DNA of 64,000 nucleotides from Caulobacter segnis (GTDB taxonomy: Bacteria; Pseudomonadota; Alphaproteobacteria; Caulobacterales; Caulobacteraceae), in the NCBI RefSeq assembly GCF_019931575.1, contig NZ_CP082923.1:3410001-3474000 (forward strand), written 5' to 3'. Below, one piece after another: positions 44,093-52,403 of the stretch. The notes beneath the pieces are model-generated. The model was not told the DNA's origin. It searched no databases and saw only the letters and a list, made by a program, of their open reading frames with translations. A program made the position numbers and the translations under genes. Numbering within the stretch: the stretch's first letter is position 1; each line of letters starts with the position of its first letter.

Positions 44093-45001
44093 TCAGGCGC
44101 GGTAGTCGTGCGCGCCGCCTTCCAGCCGCATGCGCAGCGCGCCGTCCGCCTCGCGCCGCCACAGCCGCAGGCCGCCGCCGCTGACGACGCCGCCGTCCTG
44201 GCCGGCGCGCCAGTCGACCCGGAATCGCGAATATTCCAGGACATGGCCGGGCAGGACCTCGAAGCCGTCGTTGTAGACCTTGACCTGGAACGTCGCGCCC
44301 GAGCCGTTGGCGACATAGGCCCGCAGATAGGGCGCGATCCGCGCCATGGTGCTCAAGGGGCGCTCGGCGAAGGGCATGATCACCGCGTCGTCTGCATAGA
44401 CCGACAGGCGCGCCTCGGCGTCGTGCGTCGCCACGCCCCTGGCGATGCGGGCGTTCAGCGCCGCCAGCTCGGCGGCGACGGTGGGATCGCCGCCAGGCGG
44501 CGACACGCCCGCGTCCTCGGCCACGAGTTCGGCGACGTGATCCTGGTCCGGCCGGGCGCGACGCGCGGCGTAGCCCATCACGTCGGCCAGCAGGCGCGGC
44601 TTTCCCGCCCCTCGCCAGACGTGGATGTAGTTGCCTTCGATCCGCTCGGCCGCGCCGTCCGCCCAGAGCCGCTGCTCCACCCAGGTTCCGTACGTCACCG
44701 AGGTCTCGCCCAGATCCACGCGGCCCATCGGCGAAAAGACCAGATCCCGCGCTCGCCGGCTTTGCAGCATCCGCTGGCGATAGGCCAGGATCGCCGCGCG
44801 GCCGCGCAGCGCGGGCTGGGCGTCCACACAGCTGCGCGCGGCCGGCAGATAGAACCCGGCGATTGCGGCCGCGTCGCCGGTCACGAAGGCGGCGGCCAGG
44901 GCGGTCTCCGCGGTGGCGACCGGATCGGCGGCGTCGCCCAGGCCCCGCATCGGCAAGGCGGCCGCCAGCAGCAGGGCCTGGCGTCGGGACAGGTCGGACA
45001 T
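44093..45001 (-). CDS. Exported protein with tandem NTF2/SnoaL-like domains
   Basis: 302 residues. The start SRRQALLLAAALP resembles a twin-arginine signal. Two similar alpha+beta halves follow, about 25-145 (AFVTGDAAAIAGFYLPAA, then MGRVDLGETSVTYGTW) and about 175-300 (VATHDAEARLSVYADDAVIM, then EVLPGHVLEYSRFRVDWRA), the DUF4440/SnoaL pattern. Family members are enzymes or ligand binders of varied kind; no catalytic residue can be assigned. GAGGAG precedes the ATG. It is adjacent to, but on the opposite strand from, the LytS-type kinase gene. Confidence 0.8.
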   Translation of the reverse strand: MSDLSRRQALLLAAALPMRGLGDAADPVATAETALAAAFVTGDAAAIAGFYLPAARSCVDAQPALRGRAAILAYRQRMLQSRRARDLVFSPMGRVDLGETSVTYGTWVEQRLWADGAAERIEGNYIHVWRGAGKPRLLADVMGYAARRARPDQDHVAELVAEDAGVSPPGGDPTVAAELAALNARIARGVATHDAEARLSVYADDAVIMPFAERPLSTMARIAPYLRAYVANGSGATFQVKVYNDGFEVLPGHVLEYSRFRVDWRAGQDGGVVSGGGLRLWRREADGALRMRLEGGAHDYRA

Positions 45002-45181
45002 GGCGGCGCTCCTCGATCCGTCCGGGTGGCCGCCCGAATGGCGCCGGCGAAACCGCGATGATCCAAGTCCGGCCCGTCGAACGGGACCGCCGGATCGGCG
45101 AACGGGCCCGCGACGTCGCGACGCCGTGCTAGACTGGTGGCCCGGACGATCGGAACGGCGACGGAGGGCTCGCTGAAGACC

Positions 45182-46240
45182 ATGCTGGCGCGCCGCCTGC
45201 TGACCTTTGTCGCCTCGGCCTGGACGCTGGTGGCGCTGTTCAACGCCACGCAATGGCGGCTAATCGACCTGTCGTACGGCAAGGACCAGCCCTGGACGCA
45301 GTACCTGGCGCCGGCTTTCATGGCCAACGCCCTGTGGGCCCTGCTGACCCTGGCGATCATCGGCCTGGCGCTGAAGCTGCCGCCGAAGGGGCCGCATCGG
45401 GCGCGGAACCTGGCCCTGCACGCGCTGCTGGGCTCGACGGTGGCGGTGACCCACTCCCTGATCTACGTGGCGCTGCTGAGCCTGACGAGCGGCAAGTCGC
45501 TGGAGGACGCCACCGCCCTGCTGGCCCAGAAGCTGGCGACCACCTTCCAGATCAACCTGCTGATCTATGTGGTCGTGGCCGGCGGGGTGTTCGGCTATCA
45601 GGCGCTGAGCGACCTGCGCCGCCGCGAGCTTGAGCAGGCCCGCCTCGAGACCCAGCTGGCCCAAACCTCCGCCGCGGCGCTGAAGGCCCAGTTGCAGCCG
45701 CACTTCCTGTTCAACGCCCTTAACGCGATCTCGGCCCTGATCCGCTCCAATCCCCTGGAGGCCGAGCGCATGCTGGCCCGGCTGGGCGACCTTCTGCGCC
45801 TGTCGCTGGACGGCGCCGCCCCCCAGGAGCGCTCCCTGGCCGAGGAGCTGGCGTTCGTCGACGCGTACCTGGCCGTCGAGCAGTACCGCCTGGGGTCGCG
45901 CCTGACCGTCCGCACCGATCTGGCCGCCGGCGTCGAGGCCGCGCGGCTGCCGACCCTGATCCTGCAGCCGCTGGTCGAGAACGCCGTCCGCCACGGCGTC
46001 GCGCCCTCGCGGCGAGCCTGCACGCTGCAGATCCGCGCCGCCCTGGCCGACCAGCACCTGGACCTCTCGGTCGAGGACGACGGCGTCGGCGCGGCGACCG
46101 TCGTCGAGGGCGTCGGTCTGGGCAACGCGCGCCAGAGGCTATCGCACCTCTATGGCGACCAGGCCTGCCTGACCGTCACTTCCAGGCCCGGCCAGGGCTT
46201 CACCGTCCGACTGACGGCGCCGCAGCCATGCGCATCCTGA
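45182..46240 (+). CDS. LytS-type membrane sensor histidine kinase
   Basis: 352 residues: four membrane helices in the first 140 residues, a short coiled segment, then the His_kinase domain with LKAQLQPHFLFNALNAISAL (His174) and an ATPase domain (LPTLILQPLVENAVRHGV, EDDGVGA, GLGNARQRL). It phosphorylates the LytTR regulator encoded by the overlapping next gene (13-base overlap). The signal is unknown. ATG 45182 is preferred since the membrane part begins directly after it; GGAGGG lies rather far upstream. Confidence 0.92.
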   Translation: MLARRLLTFVASAWTLVALFNATQWRLIDLSYGKDQPWTQYLAPAFMANALWALLTLAIIGLALKLPPKGPHRARNLALHALLGSTVAVTHSLIYVALLSLTSGKSLEDATALLAQKLATTFQINLLIYVVVAGGVFGYQALSDLRRRELEQARLETQLAQTSAAALKAQLQPHFLFNALNAISALIRSNPLEAERMLARLGDLLRLSLDGAAPQERSLAEELAFVDAYLAVEQYRLGSRLTVRTDLAAGVEAARLPTLILQPLVENAVRHGVAPSRRACTLQIRAALADQHLDLSVEDDGVGAATVVEGVGLGNARQRLSHLYGDQACLTVTSRPGQGFTVRLTAPQPCAS

Positions 46241-46932
46241 TCGCCGACGACGAGCCGCTGTCGCGGCTGCGGATCCGGGCGCTGCTGGAGACCGCCCCCG
46301 ACGTGCTCGTCGCCGGCGAGGCGCAGGATGGGATCGCGGCCGAGGCGCTGATCCGCGACCTGCGCCCCGACGCCGTCTTCCTGGATATCCAGATGCCCGG
46401 CGCCAGCGGACTGGACGTCATCGACGGCCTGGCGCCGGCCGAGCGACCGCTGACGGTCTTCCTGACCGCCTTCGACCAGTTCGCGGTGCGGGCCTTCGAG
46501 GCCGAGGCGGTCGACTATCTGCTGAAGCCCTTCGACGATGTGCGCTTCGCCGGCATGCTGGAGCGTCTGCGCAAGCGCCTGGCCGCGCGCCCTGGCGCGC
46601 AGCTGTCGGCCCGCTCGCGCGGCCGGCTGACCCGCATCGACCTGGCGGCGATCGACTGGCTGGCCGCCGCCGGCGACTATGTCGAGGTTCATGCCGAGGG
46701 ACGAACCCACCTGCTGGACGAGACCCTGGCGGGCCTGTCGACCAGGCTGCCGGCCGGTGCCTTCGCCCGGATCCACCGTTCGACCCTGGTCCGGCTGGAC
46801 AGGGTCCGGGCCCTTGAATCGGCGGGCCATGGCGACGGCGTCGTGGTGTTGTCCTCCGGCGAGCGACTGCGCCTGAGCCGTCGCTATCGCGCGGCGTTCC
46901 TGGCCGCTCTGTCCAGCTCGACGTCCGCCTGA
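46228..46932 (+). CDS. LytR/AlgR family response regulator
   Basis: 234 residues. The receiver at 1-120 has acidic pair ADDEP, acceptor Asp53 in VFLDIQMPG, and Lys in LLKPF. The LytTR DNA-binding domain is at about 135-230 (IDWLAAAGDYVEVHAEGRTH, FARIHRSTLVRLDRVRAL, LSRRYRAAFL). It is the partner of the preceding kinase. Targets are unknown; the neighbouring exported DUF6265 gene is one candidate. Confidence 0.95.
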   Translation: MRILIADDEPLSRLRIRALLETAPDVLVAGEAQDGIAAEALIRDLRPDAVFLDIQMPGASGLDVIDGLAPAERPLTVFLTAFDQFAVRAFEAEAVDYLLKPFDDVRFAGMLERLRKRLAARPGAQLSARSRGRLTRIDLAAIDWLAAAGDYVEVHAEGRTHLLDETLAGLSTRLPAGAFARIHRSTLVRLDRVRALESAGHGDGVVVLSSGERLRLSRRYRAAFLAALSSSTSA

Positions 46933-47004
46933 TCCCGCCCGCCGGCCGGCGATTGACGCCCCCGGCCCCGTCGGCGAGCGGTTTGATCCTCGAAGGAGGA
47001 TCGC

Positions 47005-47544
47005 ATGCTGACCCGACGCGCCTGCATCGCCGCCACGGGGCTTGGGCTTGGCCTGGCGCCCGGCGTCGCGCCGGCCGCCCCGGCTCCGCGCGCCATGATC
47101 CGCCTGCTGACGCCGGGCGCCCGCCCCGCCCCCTGCCCGCTGGACGCCCTGGCCTGGATGGAAGGATCGTGGCTGGGCCGCATGCCCTTTGGTCCCGTCG
47201 AGATCGCCCACCTGCCGATCGCCTTCGGCCACATGCCCGGCTTCGTGCGCGCGACCAACGCCGACGGCGTCGTCTTCTACGAGATCCTGACCTACGTGCA
47301 GGCGGGCGACAGCGTCACCCTGCGGGTCAAGCACTTCACCTCGCAACTGCACGGCTGGGAAGACCGCGACGCCTTCGTGGCCCGCGCCCTGGTCGAGCGC
47401 GCCGGCGACACCTTCTTCTTCGACGGCACGACCATCCGTCGCACCGGCCCCGACAGCTACACGACGTTCCACCTCAACCGCGACGGCGACAAGGAGCTGG
47501 AGACCCTGAGCGTTCCCTTCACCCGGATCGGGCCAGGACGGTAG
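47005..47544 (+). CDS. Exported DUF6265-like protein
   Basis: 179 residues with a signal (MLTRRACIAATGLGLGLAPG, possible twin-arginine). The mature part holds LAWMEGSWLGRM, FYEILTYVQAGDSVTLRVKH and WEDRDAFVARALVER, the pattern of DUF6265 periplasmic proteins with unknown role. AAGGAGGA lies upstream of the ATG. Its TAG is directly followed by the stop of the convergent tetR gene, with no spacer. Confidence 0.82.
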   Translation: MLTRRACIAATGLGLGLAPGVAPAAPAPRAMIRLLTPGARPAPCPLDALAWMEGSWLGRMPFGPVEIAHLPIAFGHMPGFVRATNADGVVFYEILTYVQAGDSVTLRVKHFTSQLHGWEDRDAFVARALVERAGDTFFFDGTTIRRTGPDSYTTFHLNRDGDKELETLSVPFTRIGPGR

Positions 47545-48258
47545 TCAGGCCCCGCCGTCTCGCCGAGGCGCCTGCTGGCAGATAGCGTGGAAGCCTGCGG
47601 CCATGAACGTCGCCATGTGCCGGCGGATCGACTCGAAGTCGTTGGACGAGCACAGGCCGTGGGACAGTTCGTCCAGCCGCCCGGTGCGCGCCATGTTGTG
47701 GGTCATGGCCCCCGAGACGAAGTGGTAGCCCCAGAAGATCGTCGCCTCGTCGCAGTCGGGCATCGCCTTCTTCAGCAGGTCGATCAGAGCCAGGACGACC
47801 GGGTTGAAATACTTGGTCATCTTCTCGGCGCCCCAGCCGGCGGCGCTGTTGGCCTGGGCGCTGATCTTGCCGAAGGCCAGCCACTGGTCGGTGTCGTGGA
47901 GCTGGACGTTCAGGTCGGTGTCTATCCAGGCGTGCAGCGCGCCCTCGACCGTGACCTTGTCGCCGACCGCCTCGGCGTAGCGGCGCATCGCCTCCAGGCG
48001 ATTGCGGGCCGAGATCGGCGCCTTCCGGGCCCAGACCGCCTCGTAGAGGCTCTCCTTGCCGGCGAAGTGGTAGTGGATCAGCGTCGAGCTGACCCCGATG
48101 CGGGCGGCGACGTCCTTCAGCGTGACGCCGTGATAGCCGAACTCGGCGAACAGCTGCTCGGCGGCGTCCAGGATCCGCTCGACCGTCTGCTCGCGCACCC
48201 GCGCCTTGTGGTTGCCCGCGCGGGGGGTCTTCGGTTCTCGGATCTGATCGGTGCTCAT
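47545..48258 (-). CDS. TetR family transcriptional regulator (cluster d)
   Basis: 237 residues with the TetR HTH (FAEFGYHGVTLKDVAARIGV, TLIHYHFAGKESLYEAV) and a ligand domain with GWGAEKMTKYFNPVV and CSSNDFESIRRHMATFMAAG, each matching the regulator at 41802-42491 closely. It is the third gene of the receptor-esterase-tetR operon, its ATG overlapping the esterase TGA, so it should regulate itself through the palindrome at 52271-52300. Confidence 0.93.
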   Translation of the reverse strand: MSTDQIREPKTPRAGNHKARVREQTVERILDAAEQLFAEFGYHGVTLKDVAARIGVSSTLIHYHFAGKESLYEAVWARKAPISARNRLEAMRRYAEAVGDKVTVEGALHAWIDTDLNVQLHDTDQWLAFGKISAQANSAAGWGAEKMTKYFNPVVLALIDLLKKAMPDCDEATIFWGYHFVSGAMTHNMARTGRLDELSHGLCSSNDFESIRRHMATFMAAGFHAICQQAPRRDGGA

Positions 48259-49949
48259 GGACCCTCTGGTTGCCGCTTCGCGTCCTGGGCGTCAACGCGG
48301 CCGTCCGCTGGCGGAGCCGGGAACGCCGAGAAGCCGATGTCGAGGCGCCAGGCGCGGCCCCGCGCCCGCCGCTCGGCGACCAGGGCGTCGGCCCAGTCGA
48401 AAGCGGCGGGATGCAAGTCGCGCGCGGCCAGCGGCCGGCGGTCGATGTCGAGGTAGCCGCGCTCCCGGGCTGTGAAGCGCGGCCACGCCGTCTCGCCCGG
48501 CGCGGTGGGCGCGCCAGTTCGAACGAACGAGACCCAGTAAGCCATCATGGCGTCCGACAGCGCCGTCTCCTCGGCGATCAGCGGCGGGCGCGGCCAGTTC
48601 GGCCCCAGCTGCGCGCCCTCCCCGACCTGGCCGAAGACATAGGGCAGTTCGCTGGCGTGGAAGGCCGTCAGGTCGCGCGCCGCTTGGGCCGGCGTGCCGT
48701 GGCGGAAGTAGTAGAGATAGGCCGGCTGCCCGGCGCCCGCCTGCTGGCGAACCAGGTACTGGGCCGCGAAGCCGTAGACGCCGTCGCGGATCGAAGCCAT
48801 GACGTCGGCCTTAGGCTCCGCGCCCGGATAGACGGTGAGATAGGCTTCCGCCTTGTCGCCGAACCGGCGCTTCACGTCGGCGACATAGGCGGCGGAGGTC
48901 GCCGGCGCGGGCGGCATCAGGAACGGCAGCGAGCGGATCTCGCCCTCGTTGACGCCGGCTAGGATCGGCGCCTTTGCCTGCTCGCCGCGCGCGAACGCAT
49001 CCACGAGTTGGCGCGGCAACACGACGCCGTCGATCACCGGCTCGGGCTGCCAGCCCGTCGCCACGCCGGCCATGAACAGGGCCACGAGGTTGGCCGCCCG
49101 CAGCTGTTCGGCGGTGTTGGCGCCCGCCGCCGCGCCCAGCGCCGCGCCGCCGGCCTCGGCCGAGGACAGGCCCAGAGTCTCGTTATGCAGGGCGCGATAG
49201 GCTGGCATGTAGCCGCTCTGGACGATGGCCTTCTGGAACAGACCCTTCGCCTGGGGGCTGGCCAGCAGGGCGATGACGCTGAGGCCGCCGGCGGACTCGC
49301 CGGCGATCGTCACCTGCCCCGGATCGCCGCCGAACGCTCCGATGTTGTCGCGCACCCACCGCAGCGCCTCGATCTGGTCCAACAGGCCGTAATTACCCGA
49401 CAGGTGTTGCGGCGACTCCGCGCTGAGCGCCGGGTGGGCGAAGTAGCCCAGGAGACCCAGGCGGTAGTTGATCGAGACCAGCACGATCCCCTGGCTCGCC
49501 AGCTTCGCCCCGTCGTAGAGCGGCTCTGAACCGCTGCCGCCCACCAGCGCCCCGCCATGGATCCAGACCATGACCGGCAGCTTTCCGCCGCGCCCTTGAG
49601 CGCGAGCCGGGGTCCAGACGTTCAGGCTCAGGCAGTCCTCGCTCATCGGGGCCATGCCGCCGGAATAGAGGCCGGTCGGCGACTGCGGGGGCTGCAGGCA
49701 GGCATTTCCGAACGCCGAGGCGTCGCGATCGCCCGTCCAGGCCGCCGCCCGGACGGGCGACCGCCAGCGCAGCGGCCCCACCGGCGGCCGAGCGTAGGGA
49801 ATGCCCTTGTACGCCGCCACGCCCTGCGCCTGGACGCCTTGCAGGACGCCCTGGCGGATCGTGACCCGGGGCCGCGCCTCGTCGGCCCGGACCGGCGCGG
49901 ACGCCAGCAGCGCGGCGATCAGGCTGAGGCAGGCCCAAAGCCGCCTCAC
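48255..49949 (-). CDS. Secreted type-B carboxylesterase (cluster d)
   Basis: 564 residues from a GTG that overlaps the receptor TGA (GTGA). Signal peptide RRLWACLSLIAALLASAPVRA, then YKGIPYARPPVGPLRW, SEDCLSLNVWTPA, MVWIHGGALVGGSG, nucleophile Ser219 in IAGESAGGLSV, and FHASELPYVFG with the His. It is related to the esterase at 34640-36274. The overlap with the receptor gene ties its substrate to what that receptor imports. Confidence 0.94.
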   Translation of the reverse strand: MRRLWACLSLIAALLASAPVRADEARPRVTIRQGVLQGVQAQGVAAYKGIPYARPPVGPLRWRSPVRAAAWTGDRDASAFGNACLQPPQSPTGLYSGGMAPMSEDCLSLNVWTPARAQGRGGKLPVMVWIHGGALVGGSGSEPLYDGAKLASQGIVLVSINYRLGLLGYFAHPALSAESPQHLSGNYGLLDQIEALRWVRDNIGAFGGDPGQVTIAGESAGGLSVIALLASPQAKGLFQKAIVQSGYMPAYRALHNETLGLSSAEAGGAALGAAAGANTAEQLRAANLVALFMAGVATGWQPEPVIDGVVLPRQLVDAFARGEQAKAPILAGVNEGEIRSLPFLMPPAPATSAAYVADVKRRFGDKAEAYLTVYPGAEPKADVMASIRDGVYGFAAQYLVRQQAGAGQPAYLYYFRHGTPAQAARDLTAFHASELPYVFGQVGEGAQLGPNWPRPPLIAEETALSDAMMAYWVSFVRTGAPTAPGETAWPRFTARERGYLDIDRRPLAARDLHPAAFDWADALVAERRARGRAWRLDIGFSAFPAPPADGRVDAQDAKRQPEGP

Positions 49950-52186
49950 AGGTTGTAGCCCAGGCGGATGCCGAAGGTGCGCGGCCGCAGGATGGCGTAG
50001 CGGCTGGAGACGAAGGCCTCGGGGTGGATGTAGACCGTCGCCCCGCTGTTGCCGAGGTTCTCGCCGTAGAGGGTGGCGGTGACCCGTCCGAACCGCGCGC
50101 CCGTCTGCAGGTTCACATAGGTGTAGCGGTCGGTGTAGCCGTAGAGCGGGCTCACCACCCCCGCCTTGCCCGGCGTGTTCGGGAAGCCGTTCGGGAACGA
50201 CCCGACGTGCTGGATCTGGAAGCTGGTGAAGCCCTGGGTTTGGCCGTTCAGCGCGTAGCTGAACGTCCCGAAGAACGAGCCCTGCACGTGAGGCGAAGCC
50301 AGCCGCGCGCCGTCCACCGCCCCGGAGATGGTGGCCTCCTGGGTGGTCAGCTCGGTGACCTTGGCCTGGTTCAGCGAGCCGTTGACGCCCAGCAGTACGC
50401 CCTTGGCCGGAGTGAAGGTGACCTCGGCCTCCAGCCCCTTGCTGGCGGCGCGGCCGACATTGGTGGCGAACTGGATCGAGTCCGACTGGCGGTTGGCCTG
50501 CACCTGGATGTTCTTCCAGTCGATGTAGTAGGCCGCCAGGGCCGCGCTCATCCGGCCGTCCAGGAAGCGGCCCTTCACGCCGACCTCGTAGTTGGTCAGG
50601 TTGTCGGAGCCCGCGCCCGCCGGGATGACCAGGTCGCTGGGATTGACGGTGCTGACGCTGCCGGCGCGGGCGTTGTAGACGGGCGTGCGATAGCCGGTGG
50701 AGACCGTGGCGTAGGTCGTCAGGTCGCGTGAGGGCTTGTAGGTCAGGCTGGCCTTCCACGAGGCCTTCTTGGCCGATGGGTACTTGGTCGTCGCCGCCCC
50801 GTTCGGAACCAGGGCCAAGGGCCCCGAGAGGCCCAGCAAGGCATAGGTGAAATAGGCCGAGTTGAAGCCGGGGTGGGTGTCGACCGTGCCGCCGTACTTG
50901 CCGTAGCGGACCCCGCCGGTGGCCGAGAGCTTGTCGGTCAGGCGGTAGGTCAACTCGCCGAAACCGGCCAGCTCGTAGGTGCGCGTGTTGCTGCCGAACT
51001 TGGCGAAGACCGCGCCCGGCAGGCCGGTGATGTGGCGGGCCGCCAGGAAGGCTGGGGTCGTGCGGTCCTCACCGTCCAGGTCCAGCTCGCGGTGCAGATA
51101 GAAGCCGCCCGCCACCCAGTCGAACCGACCGCCCGGATCGGAGGCCAGGCGCGTCTCCTGGACGAAGGTCTTCGTGGTCGCGGTGTCGAACAGATAGAAC
51201 GGCACCGTCAGGTTGAAGGTCCCGCCCAGGTCGACGTTGAACAGCGCGTCGGCGTTCGAGAAGGTCGACGAACTGGTCAGTCGCGCCCCGTCGAACTGGT
51301 ACTCCAGCGTGCCGTTCAGGATGGTGGTCTGGGTCGTGTACTGGTCGGGGACGGTGCTGTAGCGCTTGCGCTCGCCCAGCGACGGCGTGGTCAGCGACGA
51401 GTCCTTGGGATCGCTGTCCTCGTAGGAGGCCAGCAGGCGAACGCTGAGCCGCTCGTTCGGCCGCATCAGCAGGATGGCCCGGCCGCCGAAGTCCTTCAGC
51501 TTGTTGGCGTTCTTCACCCCGGTGCCGAGGTTGTCGACGTAGCCGTCCTCGTCCCGGTAGAAGCCGACCAGGCGCAGGGCCATGGCGTCCTTGACCAGCG
51601 GGATGTTGACCATGCCGTTGTAGCGCTGGCGCACGCCCTTGCCGTCGGGCGTGTAGCCCAGGTCGACCAGGGCCGAGGAGTCGTAGCCGGTCAGGTCCGG
51701 GCTCTTGGTCAGCACCCGCAGGGCGCCCGACAGCGAGCCGGAGCCGAACAGCGTGCCCTGCGGCCCGCGCAGGAACTCCACCCGCTCGACGTCGTAGAGG
51801 TTGGGATCCAGCGTCACGGTGTTGCCGATCGTGGTCAGCGGCAGCTCGTCGACATAGATGGTCGTGGTCGTCTGCAGGCCCGCGCCCCAGCCGTTGGTCG
51901 AGATGCCCCGCACCGTGAAGCGGACGTTGTTGTCGCTGGCCTTATTCAGCACCACGCCGGGCGTCTCGCGGGCGATGCCGTCGTAGTTGACGATGCCCTT
52001 CTTGGTCAGCTCCGCCTGCGAGAAGGCGGTGACGCTGAGCGGCACGTCCTGCAGGCGCTCGCTGCGGCGGGTGGCGGTGACGACCACCTCCTCGACCTGT
52101 TCGGCCGGTTTGGAAGCGGTCTGCGCGATGGCGGGCGCGGCGATCGTCAGCGCCAGCGCCGACGCCGTATAGGCGATGCGTTTCAT
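49946..52186 (-). CDS. TonB-dependent receptor (cluster d)
   Basis: 746 residues with a signal peptide, TonB box VEEVVVTATRRSERLQDVPLS (in pieces EEVVVTATRRSERLQ), plug (GPQGTLFGSGSLSGALRV) and a barrel ending RTFGIRLGYNL. This is the FyuA/Fiu-like group common in sphingomonads and Caulobacter for aromatic or terpenoid uptake. AGGGAGGGAA precedes the ATG. First gene of receptor-esterase-tetR. Confidence 0.95.
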   Translation of the reverse strand: MKRIAYTASALALTIAAPAIAQTASKPAEQVEEVVVTATRRSERLQDVPLSVTAFSQAELTKKGIVNYDGIARETPGVVLNKASDNNVRFTVRGISTNGWGAGLQTTTTIYVDELPLTTIGNTVTLDPNLYDVERVEFLRGPQGTLFGSGSLSGALRVLTKSPDLTGYDSSALVDLGYTPDGKGVRQRYNGMVNIPLVKDAMALRLVGFYRDEDGYVDNLGTGVKNANKLKDFGGRAILLMRPNERLSVRLLASYEDSDPKDSSLTTPSLGERKRYSTVPDQYTTQTTILNGTLEYQFDGARLTSSSTFSNADALFNVDLGGTFNLTVPFYLFDTATTKTFVQETRLASDPGGRFDWVAGGFYLHRELDLDGEDRTTPAFLAARHITGLPGAVFAKFGSNTRTYELAGFGELTYRLTDKLSATGGVRYGKYGGTVDTHPGFNSAYFTYALLGLSGPLALVPNGAATTKYPSAKKASWKASLTYKPSRDLTTYATVSTGYRTPVYNARAGSVSTVNPSDLVIPAGAGSDNLTNYEVGVKGRFLDGRMSAALAAYYIDWKNIQVQANRQSDSIQFATNVGRAASKGLEAEVTFTPAKGVLLGVNGSLNQAKVTELTTQEATISGAVDGARLASPHVQGSFFGTFSYALNGQTQGFTSFQIQHVGSFPNGFPNTPGKAGVVSPLYGYTDRYTYVNLQTGARFGRVTATLYGENLGNSGATVYIHPEAFVSSRYAILRPRTFGIRLGYNL

Positions 52187-52270
52187 GGTTCCCTCCCTGT
52201 CGCCGGCCACGCCTTTCTCGGCGTTGTTCCGCGAACAGCGTTCATCCTGACGCCACGCTGATGCGCCTGT

Positions 52271-52300
52271 CAATATTGACTTACTCGTCAGTCAATATTG
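52271..52300. promoter_or_regulatory. Palindromic operator upstream of the cluster d receptor
   Basis: CAATATTGACT and AGTCAATATTG are an exact 11-bp inverted repeat with an 8-base spacer, 85 bases before the receptor start. It has the same geometry as the palindrome at 41670-41699 but a different sequence, as expected for a paralogous TetR. Confidence 0.75.
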
Positions 52301-52329
52301 GAGGTCGCCGCGCGCTTGTCCGGACAACG

Positions 52330-52358
52330 AAAAAACCCCCGGCCACGAGAGCCGGGGG
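52330..52358 (-). terminator. Terminator of the cluster e receptor gene
   Basis: On the minus strand an 8-bp GC stem (52358-52351 with 52343-52336) is followed by six T residues. It lies 46 bases after the receptor stop. Confidence 0.9.
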
Positions 52359-52403
52359 AGGCGCAGGAGCGGGAACCCCGCCGAGGATCGGGGCTGTGAG
52401 CCC

